A DNA stretch of 37,664 bases from Pleomorphomonas sp. JP5 (GTDB lineage: Bacteria > Pseudomonadota > Alphaproteobacteria > Rhizobiales > Pleomorphomonadaceae). The DNA lies in the NCBI RefSeq assembly GCF_023721815.1, contig NZ_JAMDLI010000011.1:1-37664 (forward strand). Reading direction: 5' to 3'. How positions within the stretch are numbered: position 1 is the stretch's first letter; the number at the start of each line of letters is the position of its first letter. A model generated the notes under the pieces. The model did no database searches. It was not told the DNA's origin and saw only the letters and a list, made by a program, of their open reading frames with translations. The position numbers and the translations under genes were made by a program. This document shows positions 28,414 to 37,089 of the stretch, piece after piece.

Positions 28414-29603
28414 TCGGTCCTGAGGGGCACACGCTTGAGCTGTCCGGCATCGGCCGATGGCAGGCCCAGCCGATGGGCGAGCGGCATGGCTGCGGCGCCG
28501 AGAGCCGCGGCATCTTCCGAGCAGACGGCGCGGTGCAGCGTCACTTGCGGCAAACCGGCGCGCAGGCACTCCTTCTGAGCCTGAACGATCAGCTCGTCGA
28601 TCAGGCGCACCGGCATGCGACCGCCGATCAGCACCGCCTCGGGATCGGCGATCAAGGCAATGTGCGACACCGCTTCGGCCAGCCAGCCGGCGGCGCGACC
28701 GATCCAGTCGGAAACCAACGCCCGGCCACGTCCGTCCAGAGCGGCGAGCTCGACCGGAGTGTTGACGACGATGCCGTGGGCACGAAGATGATCGTAGAGC
28801 AGGAACATCGAGAACAGCTCGCCAAGCTGCCGGATGCGTCCTGCGCCGCTCTCGTCGACCTCGCGCACCGGCAGGCAGCCGATCTCGCCGTTGATGCCAC
28901 CCGCCCCCTTGTGGCGGACGCCGTCGATCACCAGAGCGCCACCGACGCAAGCATTGGCGAGGATGTAGAAAAAGCTGCCGATTTCCGTGCCAAGGCCGTA
29001 GTCGATCTCTCCGAGAGCGGCCGCGTTGGCATCATTGTCGATGAAGACGGGATGCGGCGTCACGGCCTCGACGGCGCCGCGCAAGTCGAAATCGGTCCAG
29101 GCGGCATAGGCGTCCGGCCGACCGATGACGTCGATCTCGCCCAGCCAATCGGGAATGGCGAGGCCGACCCCGGCGAGGCGTCCCTCGTCCACCAGCTTGC
29201 GGCGGCGGAAGGTGGACAGCGCGTCGGAGAACAGCGCCATGAACTCGTCGGGCAGAAAGAAACTCTTCTCGTGATGGACGCGGCCGCGAACGGTGCCGGT
29301 CGCGTCGACCACCACCACCGTCAAATGGTCACGGTCGATGTTGGCGCCGACCGAGAACATGCCCGCCGGGTCGATCTCGAGCTCGATGGCCGGCTGCCCG
29401 CGAAGGCCGTGCCGGCGGCGCGCTTCCATGACGAGGCCCTCATCGACCAGACGATCGACGATGCGGGCGATCGCCTGCTTGGTCAGGCCACAGCGCTCTG
29501 CGAGTTCGGTGCGTGAGATGGGCGCGCCGCGATGGATTGTCGCCAGTACGAGCTGGCGGTTCTTCGCGGCGGCCTGTTCGGCGTTCGATCCGAGAAAATT
29601 CAC
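28383..29603 (-). CDS. ROK-family transcriptional regulator of the mannoside operon
   Basis: About 406 residues. An N-terminal winged helix-turn-helix (about 14-72) contains NRQLVLATIHRGAPISRTELAERCGLTKQAIARIVDRLVDEGL, followed by a ROK domain with VFIDNDANAAALGEIDYG and GAGGINGEIGCLPV. The zinc-ligand His of GExGH is Cys here, and the CxCGxxGC cluster is absent. The likely start is GTG at 29603, with GAGGAAG upstream; the frame is open to 29675, which would overlap the mannosidase gene. It follows the mannosidase gene by 59 nt on the same strand. It probably represses the mannoside genes in response to mannose, a mannoside or a phosphosugar; this is an inference from position. Confidence 0.85.
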   Translation of the reverse strand: MNFLGSNAEQAAAKNRQLVLATIHRGAPISRTELAERCGLTKQAIARIVDRLVDEGLVMEARRRHGLRGQPAIELEIDPAGMFSVGANIDRDHLTVVVVDATGTVRGRVHHEKSFFLPDEFMALFSDALSTFRRRKLVDEGRLAGVGLAIPDWLGEIDVIGRPDAYAAWTDFDLRGAVEAVTPHPVFIDNDANAAALGEIDYGLGTEIGSFFYILANACVGGALVIDGVRHKGAGGINGEIGCLPVREVDESGAGRIRQLGELFSMFLLYDHLRAHGIVVNTPVELAALDGRGRALVSDWIGRAAGWLAEAVSHIALIADPEAVLIGGRMPVRLIDELIVQAQKECLRAGLPQVTLHRAVCSEDAAALGAAAMPLAHRLGLPSADAGQLKRVPLRTDHALAATPSV

Positions 29604-29662
29604 CTGCGCTTCCTCCCCGCCCGTCGGAAGACCGGCGGACGGGAAGAGATTAGCCCGAGGCC

Positions 29663-32600
29663 TCACGCCTTGCAAAGGCGCCAGCTCTTCACCTCGAACG
29701 GCTTGAGCCCACGCGCCGGCACGTCCATCGGCTCCTCGAGGATGGTCACCGGCTCGCTGACGGTCCAGCCTTCCTTGAGCGACAGACCGAAGTCGCCGCG
29801 ACGACCTGCTGGCTCCCAGACGCGCAGCACCAGCCCGTCGCCTTCCTCGCTCGGCTTGAGCACGGACAGCGCCGCCGGAATGCCCTCGGCCACGACCGGC
29901 TGGAAGACACCCGCCGCCACATCGGTCACCGACCGAGCGAGCAGAGGCTGGTTGAGATCGTCGGCCTCCTCGCGAACGCCCCCGTCATGCCAGGGACCGG
30001 TGTGCGGCAGCAGCCCGTAAGTAAAGGTCTGTTCTCCTTCGTCGGCCATCGGGTCGGGATAGATCGGCGATCGCAGAAGGCTGAGACCAAGCACGTTTTC
30101 GTGGACGCTGTGCCCATACTTGGCGTCGTTGAGGAGTGCGACGCCGAAGTCCGGCTCTGAAAGGTCCAGGAAGCGATGAGCCGCGGCCTCGAACATCGCC
30201 GCGTCCCAGGAGGTGTTGGTGTGGGTCGGGCGCGAGACGACGCCGTAGGCGCATTCGGCGGTGGCGTTGCGGCTCTTGGCGTTGACGGCGGTGAGCGTCC
30301 GCAGGAAGACGCGGCGATCGTGCCAGTCGAGCGTCGTCCTGATGTCGAGGCGACGGGCACCGGCGCAGAGACTCAGAACCTGCGTGATGGTCGACGAGCG
30401 GAAACGGCGAACCAGCTTGATCGCGACGCGATGCGGGCCATTCTCGATCACCTCAAGGCTTTCGAGATCGGTGATCTCCTCTCCCCGTTCGGCGTAGTCG
30501 CCCTCGATGTCCCAGGCATCCCAGTTGCGCGGCTTGTCGACCGGATAGGCCATGAGGCGGTTGCCGTAGCCGTCGAGCGCTTCGCGTCCGGTCGGCTTGT
30601 GCAGGATCGAGGCGATGGAGCCATCGGCGGCCAGCGTCACGCGCAGAACGTCGTTTTCGAGGTGCGAGCGGCTGACGGACAGGGCGCCAGCGGGCTTCAG
30701 GCTAGCGGTGTCGACAACGGCGACGGCAAGCGGCGCCAGGACTTCCGCCGACGAGACGGTGGCCCCGTCCTCGAGAGTCACACGGATCGGCCGGGCGTCG
30801 AGCGACGGGTTGACGACGAGGAGGCGCTCGCCCTTCGCCTTCGGCAGGACCGCGACGATGGCGTCTAGAGCCGCCGCCTGCGTCTTCAGGCCGGTGTCGA
30901 TCACCCCGCCCAGTTCCTCGGCGGCGTCTTCATAGACCTCGCGGATCGAGGAGCCCGGCAGGATGTCATGGAACTCGTTCTTCAGCACGACGCGCCAGGC
31001 CGGCTCCAGGCTTTCGGGCTTCGGCGCGCCGAGAAGATGGGCGAGCGAGGCAGCCGTCTCGGCGGTGATCAGCGCCCGTTCGGCCTTGCGATGCAGGCGC
31101 TTGACCACGCTCTGGCTGGTCAGCGTACCGCGATGCAGTTCCAGGTAGATTTCGCCCTGCCAGACCGACAGCTTCTTCTCCTCGGCCGTCCGATGGGCGC
31201 GATCGAAGAAGTCCTTGACGCGCGTCCAGCGGGCCTTCGGCAACGTCGGGAAGACGCGCAGCTGCTTTTCGCGCGCCACCATTTCCGGCGTCGGGCCGCC
31301 ACCGCCGTCGCCATAGCCGACGCAGAGAAGCGTCTCGGGGTGCAGCGCCTTCTCGCGGAAATTCCGCCAGGTCGGCACATGGCAGTCCGGGCGAACGAAG
31401 CCGTTGTAGCCCTGCATGGGATTGTCGAAGGTGTGAGCGAGCACGCGGCTGCCGTCGAGGCCTTCCCACCAGAACAGATCGGATGGAATGTGATTGGTCT
31501 CCGACCAGTTGACCTTGATGGTGAAGAAGCTGCGGATACCGGCCTGCTTCAGAAGCTGCGGCAGAGCACCGGTGAAGCCGAAGCAGTCGGGCTGCCAGCA
31601 GATGTCGTGACGGATGCCGAAGGTCTTCTCAAAGAAGCGCTGGCCGTAGAGATACTGGCGCGTCAGGCTTTCGCCGGTGGGCATGTTTGTGTCCGGCTCG
31701 ACCCAGCTGCCACCCAGCGTCTCCCACTCGCCGGAGCGCACCCGTTCGGCGATCTTCTCGAACAGGGCAGGATCGTCCTCGGCCACTTGGGCGTAATAGT
31801 GAGCGGTCGACTGGTTGAAGCGGAAATCCTTCGACGTCTCCATCAGCGAGATGGCCGTCGAGAAGGTGCGGCGGGTCTTGCGACGGGTCTCGCCATAAGG
31901 CCACAGCCAGGCAAGGTCGATGTGGGCGTGGCCGGTCAGGCCGATCTCACCTTCCGGCGGGAATCGCTGCTGCAGCGCCTCGAGCCGGGCGAGAAGAGCA
32001 TCATAGGCCGCCACCACGGTGGCGCGTTCGGCCTGGTTGAGGCCGGCCGGCGCGTCGATAAGTTCGGGTAGCTGCCAGATCTTTTGCTGGCCTTCGCTGC
32101 TGGCGGTGCGGGCAATATAATCGGCGGTGGAGGAGGGCCAGTCGAGCCCCCTCAATGCATCCTCGGCGGCTGAGATGAGGTGCGGAACCACATCGTGGCC
32201 ATCGAGCACGCTCACCGCCTCGATAACCTGGGTGATCAGCAGCCACAGCGCCTCGACCGACGGCTCCGACAACCTGAGTTCGGCACGGTTCACGTGGGGC
32301 CGGCGGACCGGCTCACCGAACGGCAGGCGAGCGACGGTTTCCGTCGTCACCTTGAAGGTGCGCCCCGTGAGGGGAAAACTCTGGTGATAGGGATCGAGGC
32401 CATAGGAGACAGGCTCTCCGCCATCGCAGGCGACTGCGATCAGGCTTTCGCCGCCAAGGTCCAGGCTGAGGCGGGTGTCGTCGAGCGGCCAGTCGGCGGG
32501 AACGCGGCCTTCAAGCGTGAAGTGGACGAGACCGTCCTTGCGTGGCCAGGGGGCGCCAACCTCGATCGGCGCGCCCTCGAAGACGATGGCGGACAGCGGC

Positions 32601-32692
32601 GCCGTCGACCGAACCTTCCAGGACTCCAATTCGGCGACGCGGACTTTCAGGCGGTCAAGTCGTTGAGCAAGCGTAAGCGACATGTGAGACAT
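29663..32692 (-). CDS. GH38 alpha-mannosidase
   Basis: About 1009 residues, a class II-type alpha-mannosidase. Zinc-binding and catalytic motifs are HAHIDLAWLWP with His257 and Asp259, and WQPDCFGFTGALPQLL with Asp369 as the predicted nucleophile. An N-terminal beta domain (about 1-240) precedes the barrel, and the beta-rich C-terminal domain (from about 640) is complete. There is no signal peptide, so hydrolysis should take place in the cytoplasm on imported alpha-mannosides. The start is uncertain: TTG 32701, ATG 32692 and ATG 32683 are all possible and none has a strong ribosome binding site. The last gives MSLTLAQRLDRLK, a common family opening. It follows the permease gene by about 37 nt. 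Confidence 0.93.
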   Translation of the reverse strand: MSHMSLTLAQRLDRLKVRVAELESWKVRSTAPLSAIVFEGAPIEVGAPWPRKDGLVHFTLEGRVPADWPLDDTRLSLDLGGESLIAVACDGGEPVSYGLDPYHQSFPLTGRTFKVTTETVARLPFGEPVRRPHVNRAELRLSEPSVEALWLLITQVIEAVSVLDGHDVVPHLISAAEDALRGLDWPSSTADYIARTASSEGQQKIWQLPELIDAPAGLNQAERATVVAAYDALLARLEALQQRFPPEGEIGLTGHAHIDLAWLWPYGETRRKTRRTFSTAISLMETSKDFRFNQSTAHYYAQVAEDDPALFEKIAERVRSGEWETLGGSWVEPDTNMPTGESLTRQYLYGQRFFEKTFGIRHDICWQPDCFGFTGALPQLLKQAGIRSFFTIKVNWSETNHIPSDLFWWEGLDGSRVLAHTFDNPMQGYNGFVRPDCHVPTWRNFREKALHPETLLCVGYGDGGGGPTPEMVAREKQLRVFPTLPKARWTRVKDFFDRAHRTAEEKKLSVWQGEIYLELHRGTLTSQSVVKRLHRKAERALITAETAASLAHLLGAPKPESLEPAWRVVLKNEFHDILPGSSIREVYEDAAEELGGVIDTGLKTQAAALDAIVAVLPKAKGERLLVVNPSLDARPIRVTLEDGATVSSAEVLAPLAVAVVDTASLKPAGALSVSRSHLENDVLRVTLAADGSIASILHKPTGREALDGYGNRLMAYPVDKPRNWDAWDIEGDYAERGEEITDLESLEVIENGPHRVAIKLVRRFRSSTITQVLSLCAGARRLDIRTTLDWHDRRVFLRTLTAVNAKSRNATAECAYGVVSRPTHTNTSWDAAMFEAAAHRFLDLSEPDFGVALLNDAKYGHSVHENVLGLSLLRSPIYPDPMADEGEQTFTYGLLPHTGPWHDGGVREEADDLNQPLLARSVTDVAAGVFQPVVAEGIPAALSVLKPSEEGDGLVLRVWEPAGRRGDFGLSLKEGWTVSEPVTILEEPMDVPARGLKPFEVKSWRLCKA

Positions 32693-32729
32693 CCAATTCA
32701 AACCGGAAACGGATCGAAGCGTGTGGCGG

Positions 32730-33572
32730 CTACCCCTTGACGGCGCCCGCCGTCATGGCGCTCAGGATGAGCCGTTGCAGGGCAAGGAAGGCGATGATCG
32801 CCGGCACCACCGAAATGAGGCAGGCCGCGGCGAGAATCTGGATCGAGCTGTCGTTCTGCGTGCCGGCATACTGGAAGATGCCGACGCCGATGGGAACCAG
32901 CGAGTCCTTGGTGATCAAGAGGAAAGGCACCAGGAACTGCGACCAGCCGGCGATCACCGTGATGATGAAGGCGGAGGCGACGCCGGGCGTCGACAGGGGC
33001 AGAATGATGCGAACGAACACCGAGAAGCGGTTGCAGCCGTCGATCAGCGCCGCCTCGTCGAGGCTCTTCGGAATGCCGTCCATGAAGCCCTTGAGCAGCC
33101 AGGTGACCATGGGAACGCCGAGGGCGATGTAGACCATGGTGGTGCCGAAGTGGCTGTCGATCAGTCCGAGCCGCGCCATGTAGCGATAAAGCGGCACCAT
33201 GATCACCAGCGGCGAGATCATCTGAAAGGCGAGGATGCCAAGCATCCAGGCGCCCTTGCCCTTGAAGTCGAAGCGGGAGAAGGCATAGGAGGCCGGCGCG
33301 GCAATGATCAGGCAACCGACGGCGGAGAAGCAGGAGAGCTTCAGCGCATTGATCAGGTAGACCGGGAACTGGCTGGATGTCAGCACGGCCGTGAAATTGT
33401 CGAGCGTCGGGTACTTCGGGATCAACCGGGCGACGCCGAGGAACACTTCCTTGCGGGTGCGGAGCGCCATGGAAAGCAGCCAGATCAGCGGCCAGGAAAA
33501 GAAGACGAACATCAGCGCCATAAAGACATAGCTCAGGAAGTCGCCGAAACGGTCGCGCGTGCTGAGTTTCAT
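32730..33572 (-). CDS. Carbohydrate ABC transporter permease, MalG type
   Basis: A 280-residue inner-membrane protein with six hydrophobic segments, CUT1 class. The cytoplasmic EAA loop is KSLDEAALIDGCNRFSVFV, with the downstream ILPLSTPG. The N-terminal helix (about 12-36), the LRTRKEVFLG region and the C-terminal TAGAVKG tail are family-like. Its ATG overlaps the stop of the MalF-type gene (ATGA at 33569-33572). With the MalF partner it forms the channel for the predicted mannoside. Confidence 0.92.
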   Translation of the reverse strand: MKLSTRDRFGDFLSYVFMALMFVFFSWPLIWLLSMALRTRKEVFLGVARLIPKYPTLDNFTAVLTSSQFPVYLINALKLSCFSAVGCLIIAAPASYAFSRFDFKGKGAWMLGILAFQMISPLVIMVPLYRYMARLGLIDSHFGTTMVYIALGVPMVTWLLKGFMDGIPKSLDEAALIDGCNRFSVFVRIILPLSTPGVASAFIITVIAGWSQFLVPFLLITKDSLVPIGVGIFQYAGTQNDSSIQILAAACLISVVPAIIAFLALQRLILSAMTAGAVKG

Positions 33573-34498
33573 GCCTTGTCATCCTTCGGCAGGAAGCCGG
33601 CGTAGATGAGCGCCAGCGTCAGGCTGATGACCAGCATCAGGATCGACAGAACGCTGCCCGCCGCGAGGTCGTAATTCCGGAACACCACATTGAAGGTATA
33701 GAGCGACAGCACTTCGGTGGCCCGGCCCGGCCCGCCGCCGGTGAGCGAGATGATGGCGTCGAAGGTGTTGAGCGTCTGGATGGTGATCAGGATCATGTTG
33801 ACGAGAATGGCCGGGCGAAGCTGCGGCAGCGTCACGAAGAACAGCTTCTGCCGGGCACTGGCGCCGTCGACTTCGGCCGCCTCGTAGAGCGAAGGATCGA
33901 TCGCCTTCAGCGCCGCATACATGACCACCATCGAGAAGGCCGTGCCGCGCCAAACGTTGGAGAGCACCACCGACCACATCACCACGTCAGGGTCGGAAAG
34001 CCACTGCACGGGTGCCATGCCCATCAGGCGCAAGAGCGAGTTGAGGCCGCCGAACGGCGCCTCGTTGAACAGCATCTTCCAGATGATGCCACCGGCGATG
34101 CCCGGCACCACCCAGGCGATCAGCGCCGTCGTCCTCAGAATGGTCGTGCCGAACAGATGGCGCTTTTCCGAGCGAACGACGACCAGCGCCATGGCAAGGC
34201 CGATCACCTGCTGGCCGATCACCGAGCCGGCCGTGAAGACGAAGGTCACCCACAGGATCTGAAGAAGCTCGGGGCGCGTCAGCACGTTGGCGAAGGTCGA
34301 GAGCGTGTAGTGGCCTTCGCCGCCCAGAAGCGTCAGGTCGGTAAAGGCGTAACGGAAAACGTCGATCACCGGATAGAGATAGAACAACCCCATGACCAGG
34401 ATCACCGGCATCAGCCAGGGATACGGGGATGGAACACGGTTGTGGCGGCCCGCCACCCCAAGGAAGGGCAGCTTCGGCCTCACGGCGCGTGCGGACAT
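33569..34498 (-). CDS. Carbohydrate ABC transporter permease, MalF type
   Basis: A 309-residue inner-membrane protein with six hydrophobic segments after a short cytoplasmic N-terminus (PSPYPWLMPVILVMGLF at about 23-39). The EAA loop is SLYEAAEVDGASARQKLFFV, followed by TLPQLRPAI. The ATG has GAGGTG upstream. It is 146 nt after the binding-protein gene, and that gap holds two stem-loops. It pairs with the MalG-type subunit. Confidence 0.92.
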   Translation of the reverse strand: MSARAVRPKLPFLGVAGRHNRVPSPYPWLMPVILVMGLFYLYPVIDVFRYAFTDLTLLGGEGHYTLSTFANVLTRPELLQILWVTFVFTAGSVIGQQVIGLAMALVVVRSEKRHLFGTTILRTTALIAWVVPGIAGGIIWKMLFNEAPFGGLNSLLRLMGMAPVQWLSDPDVVMWSVVLSNVWRGTAFSMVVMYAALKAIDPSLYEAAEVDGASARQKLFFVTLPQLRPAILVNMILITIQTLNTFDAIISLTGGGPGRATEVLSLYTFNVVFRNYDLAAGSVLSILMLVISLTLALIYAGFLPKDDKA

Positions 34499-34534
34499 GG
34501 AGCACCTCTGTATCTATGGATCGGCGAAGCGAAA

Positions 34535-34558
34535 GCGGCCGCCGTGACAGGCGGCCGC
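34535..34558 (-). repeat. Stem-loop between binding-protein and permease genes (second in transcript)
   Basis: A perfect 9-bp stem (GCGGCCGCC and its complement) with a 6-nt loop, just before the MalF-type gene. It contains a GCGGCCGC core on each arm. Confidence 0.6.
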
Positions 34559-34566
34559 CCTCGGCG

Positions 34567-34598
34567 TGGCGGCTCCGAAACTCTTATCGGAGCCGCCA
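34567..34598 (-). terminator. Stem-loop after the binding-protein gene (first in transcript)
   Basis: A perfect 12-bp stem (TGGCGGCTCCGA and its complement) with an 8-nt loop, about 46 nt after the binding-protein stop. No U-run follows. It probably stabilises the upstream message or causes partial termination, favouring the binding protein. Confidence 0.6.
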
Positions 34599-34644
34599 TC
34601 TTGCCGGAAGCCGTCCGCCGGGAGGGACGACGGGCGGCAGGGCG

Positions 34645-35940
34645 TCAGAGCCGGGCGTAGGCGTCGAGCGTCGCCTTGAAGGCTTCGTCGACGGCGGCGT
34701 CAGTGGTCTCGGCGCCGGTCAGCACCTTGCCCATCATGATCTGGATCTGGTTGGAGATTTCCGGATAGATCAGCACGCCCGGGCGTGCCTGCCCGACCTT
34801 GAGCGCCTTGGCGAAGGTCTGGTTGGCCTCGCTCTTGAAGACCTCGTACTTGTCGTAGAGGTCGGCGCGGGTCGGCAACTGCTCCTGCAGAGCGTTGGCC
34901 GGGCCCATGTAGATCTCGCGGGCAAGCGCGGCGCACATCTCGACCTTTTCGGGCTCGGACGAGAAGGCGGCGACCGTCCAGCCACCGGTACCCGTCGACC
35001 GCTCATCGGCCGTGATGCCGGGCAGCATCGAGAAGGTCCACTTGGCGAACTCTTCCGGCTCCATGGAATTCTGCAACTGACGATACTGCCAGTTGCCGCC
35101 GACGAACATCGCGGTCGTGCCGGCTGCCGCGGCGGCGTTGAAGTCATCGTAGTTGCCAATGGTGGCGACGCGCTTGGGGGCAGCGCCGGACTCGACGAGG
35201 TCACGATAGTAGTTGACCGCCTTCACGAACTTGTCGCGGTTGTCGGCATCCGCGAACACCGGCTTGCCGGCATCGTCGACCAGCTTGCCGCCCTGGCCCC
35301 AGAAGTTGCCGAGCCAGTCGAAGGTCGTGCCCTCATAGCGGCTGCCATTGAACAGGATGCCTTCCATGCCGGCTTCGACCGACTTGAGCGCGGCGGCCTT
35401 GGTATCGGCCCAGGTTTCCGGCGCGTCGGGCACGATTTCCTTGTTGCGGTAGAGGACGCGGAGGTCGGTGGACCACCACCAGGCGTAGATCTGGCCGTCC
35501 TTGCCGGTGACGCCGTCACGCACGAAGGGGAACAGCTGGTCGACTTCTTCCTTGGTGAAATAGGGAGACAGCGACTTCAGCACGCCGGCCTGCTTGAACA
35601 GCGGCAGAACGAAGCTGTCGACGGCGGCGCAGTCGGGAGCGTGACCGGCCTTGGCCTGCTCCAGCATACGCGCCTGCTCCTGGCTGATGTCGCCAGTCAT
35701 CATCTGCAGCTCAAGCTGCCAGCCGGGGTGGTTGTTGATGAAGTCCGTGTAGAGCTTGGCGTAGCCGGCAGCCCAGGTCGGATCGGTGCTCGACGGGCCG
35801 TCGCCGGTCATGCGGAACACCATCTTCTTCGGCGCGTCGGAGGGGCCGACGCGATCGCTGGTGATCAGGTCCTCGGCGATCGCGGGCAGGCAACCGAGCG
35901 CGGTCGCGGCGGCAAGCGCCGCCAACATGGATTTCTTCAT
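34645..35940 (-). CDS. Extracellular solute-binding protein, probable mannoside binder
   Basis: About 431 residues of the MalE-like family. The signal peptide MKKSMLAALAAATALGCLPAIA would be cleaved before EDLIT. A cysteine at residue 17 sits in ALGC, which is a poor lipobox, so it is probably a soluble periplasmic protein. The mature part has typical SBP features: WWWSTDLRVLYRNKEI, GNYDDFNAAAAAGTTAMFVGG and a conserved-looking aromatic-rich cleft. The frame is open to 36009, but the ATG at 35940 has GGGAGG eight bases upstream. It is the first gene of the mannoside operon and divergent from the ATPase gene. The ligand is inferred from the mannosidase in the operon. Confidence 0.92.
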   Translation of the reverse strand: MKKSMLAALAAATALGCLPAIAEDLITSDRVGPSDAPKKMVFRMTGDGPSSTDPTWAAGYAKLYTDFINNHPGWQLELQMMTGDISQEQARMLEQAKAGHAPDCAAVDSFVLPLFKQAGVLKSLSPYFTKEEVDQLFPFVRDGVTGKDGQIYAWWWSTDLRVLYRNKEIVPDAPETWADTKAAALKSVEAGMEGILFNGSRYEGTTFDWLGNFWGQGGKLVDDAGKPVFADADNRDKFVKAVNYYRDLVESGAAPKRVATIGNYDDFNAAAAAGTTAMFVGGNWQYRQLQNSMEPEEFAKWTFSMLPGITADERSTGTGGWTVAAFSSEPEKVEMCAALAREIYMGPANALQEQLPTRADLYDKYEVFKSEANQTFAKALKVGQARPGVLIYPEISNQIQIMMGKVLTGAETTDAAVDEAFKATLDAYARL

Positions 35941-36008
35941 CGCTTTTTCCTCCCAGAAAAGGCGGAAGCCGACTGTTTCAGAAAATTCGGCTTCCCAAAC
36001 CAACGTCA

Positions 36009-36039
36009 ATTAGATTAAATCACTTTGTTTTGTTGTCAA
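36009..36039 (-). promoter_or_regulatory. Putative promoter and operator of the mannoside operon
   Basis: The 121-nt divergent gap is A+T-rich around 36005-36040. On the minus strand a perfect TTGACA (36034-36039) precedes A+T-rich -10 candidates: TCTAAT (36009-36014, spacing 19), TAATCT or TTTAAT, none ideally spaced. GATT-A-AATC (36013-36021) is a small palindrome over this region and may be part of a ROK operator. A plus-strand promoter for the ATPase gene should also lie here, but I could not fix it. Confidence 0.4.
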
Positions 36040-36061
36040 GCCGGCGTCTGGGGAGGTTCGC

Positions 36062-37060
36062 ATGGCCACCGTCGAAATCAAGAATCTGCGCAAGGCCTAC
36101 GGTGCGCTTGAGGTCCTGCATGACATTTCCATCGAAATCGCCGACGGCGAGTTCGTCGCTCTTGTCGGCCCTTCCGGATGCGGCAAATCGACGCTCCTCA
36201 GGTCGGTCGCCGGCTTGGAGACCATCAACGGTGGCGAGCTCCGCATCGACGGCAAGGTGGTCAACGACCTCGCGCCGAAGGACCGGGACATCGCCATGGT
36301 GTTCCAGAACTACGCGCTCTACCCGCACATGAACGTCGCCGCCAACATGGGCTTCGCCCTAAGACTGTCCGGCCGGCCCAAGGCGGAAATCCAGGAGCGG
36401 GTCGGCAAGGCCGCCGGCATCCTCGACCTGACGCGCCAACTCGACCGCAAACCCGTGGCGCTGTCCGGCGGTCAGCGCCAACGCGTCGCCATGGGGCGGG
36501 CGATCGTCCGCGATCCCAAGGTGTTCCTGTTCGACGAGCCGCTCTCCAACCTTGACGCGAAACTGCGCGTTCAGATGCGCGCCGAGATTCGCGAGTTGCA
36601 GCAGCGGCTTGGCACCACCACCATCTACGTAACGCACGACCAGACCGAAGCCATGACCATGGCCGACAAGATCGCCGTTCTGAACGGCGGCACGCTCGAG
36701 CAGATCGGCGCACCGCTGGATCTCTACCGCTCACCCGCCAATCTGTTCGTCGCCGGCTTCATCGGATCGCCGCAGATGAACTTCATCACCGGCGATCTGG
36801 CCGAAAAAGCCGGCGCCACTACCATCGGCGTACGGCCGGAACATCTTGCCGTCAGCCATGAGGGCGACGGATGGCGCGGCCGGGTGATCTCCGCCGAGCA
36901 TCTCGGCAGCGATACGTTCATCCATGTCGAGATCGCCGAAGCCGGTCGTCTCACGGCCCGTACCATCGGCGACATGCCCGTTGCGGCCGGCGACGACGTG
37001 GTGCTGACGCCGATCGACGGTCATCTTCATCGCTTCGGCGCCAACGGCAAGGCCCTTTGA
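36062..37060 (+). CDS. Carbohydrate ABC transporter ATP-binding protein, MalK/UgpC type
   Basis: A 332-residue CUT1 ATPase. Walker A is GPSGCGKST (36-44), followed by the Q-loop [11 protein letters not shown] (about 80-90), the signature LSGGQRQRV (134-142), Walker B VFLFDEP with Glu159, and the H-loop His192. A C-terminal regulatory TOBE-type domain follows (from about 235, with [10 protein letters not shown]). The ATG has GGGGAGG upstream. It is divergent from the binding-protein operon, which encodes two permeases but no ATPase. It therefore probably energises that transporter, and may serve others, as MalK-type ATPases can. Confidence 0.93.
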   Translation: MATVEIKNLRKAYGALEVLHDISIEIADGEFVALVGPSGCGKSTLLRSVAGLETINGGELRIDGKVVNDLAPKDRDIAMVFQNYALYPHMNVAANMGFALRLSGRPKAEIQERVGKAAGILDLTRQLDRKPVALSGGQRQRVAMGRAIVRDPKVFLFDEPLSNLDAKLRVQMRAEIRELQQRLGTTTIYVTHDQTEAMTMADKIAVLNGGTLEQIGAPLDLYRSPANLFVAGFIGSPQMNFITGDLAEKAGATTIGVRPEHLAVSHEGDGWRGRVISAEHLGSDTFIHVEIAEAGRLTARTIGDMPVAAGDDVVLTPIDGHLHRFGANGKAL

Positions 37061-37089
37061 CCTGCGGCACCCCAACAAGGCGGGCGGAC

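Noticed and set aside
34429-36018. A 529-codon plus-strand frame
   Set aside because: Antisense shadow of the solute-binding protein gene, which has a signal peptide, ribosome binding site and family motifs.
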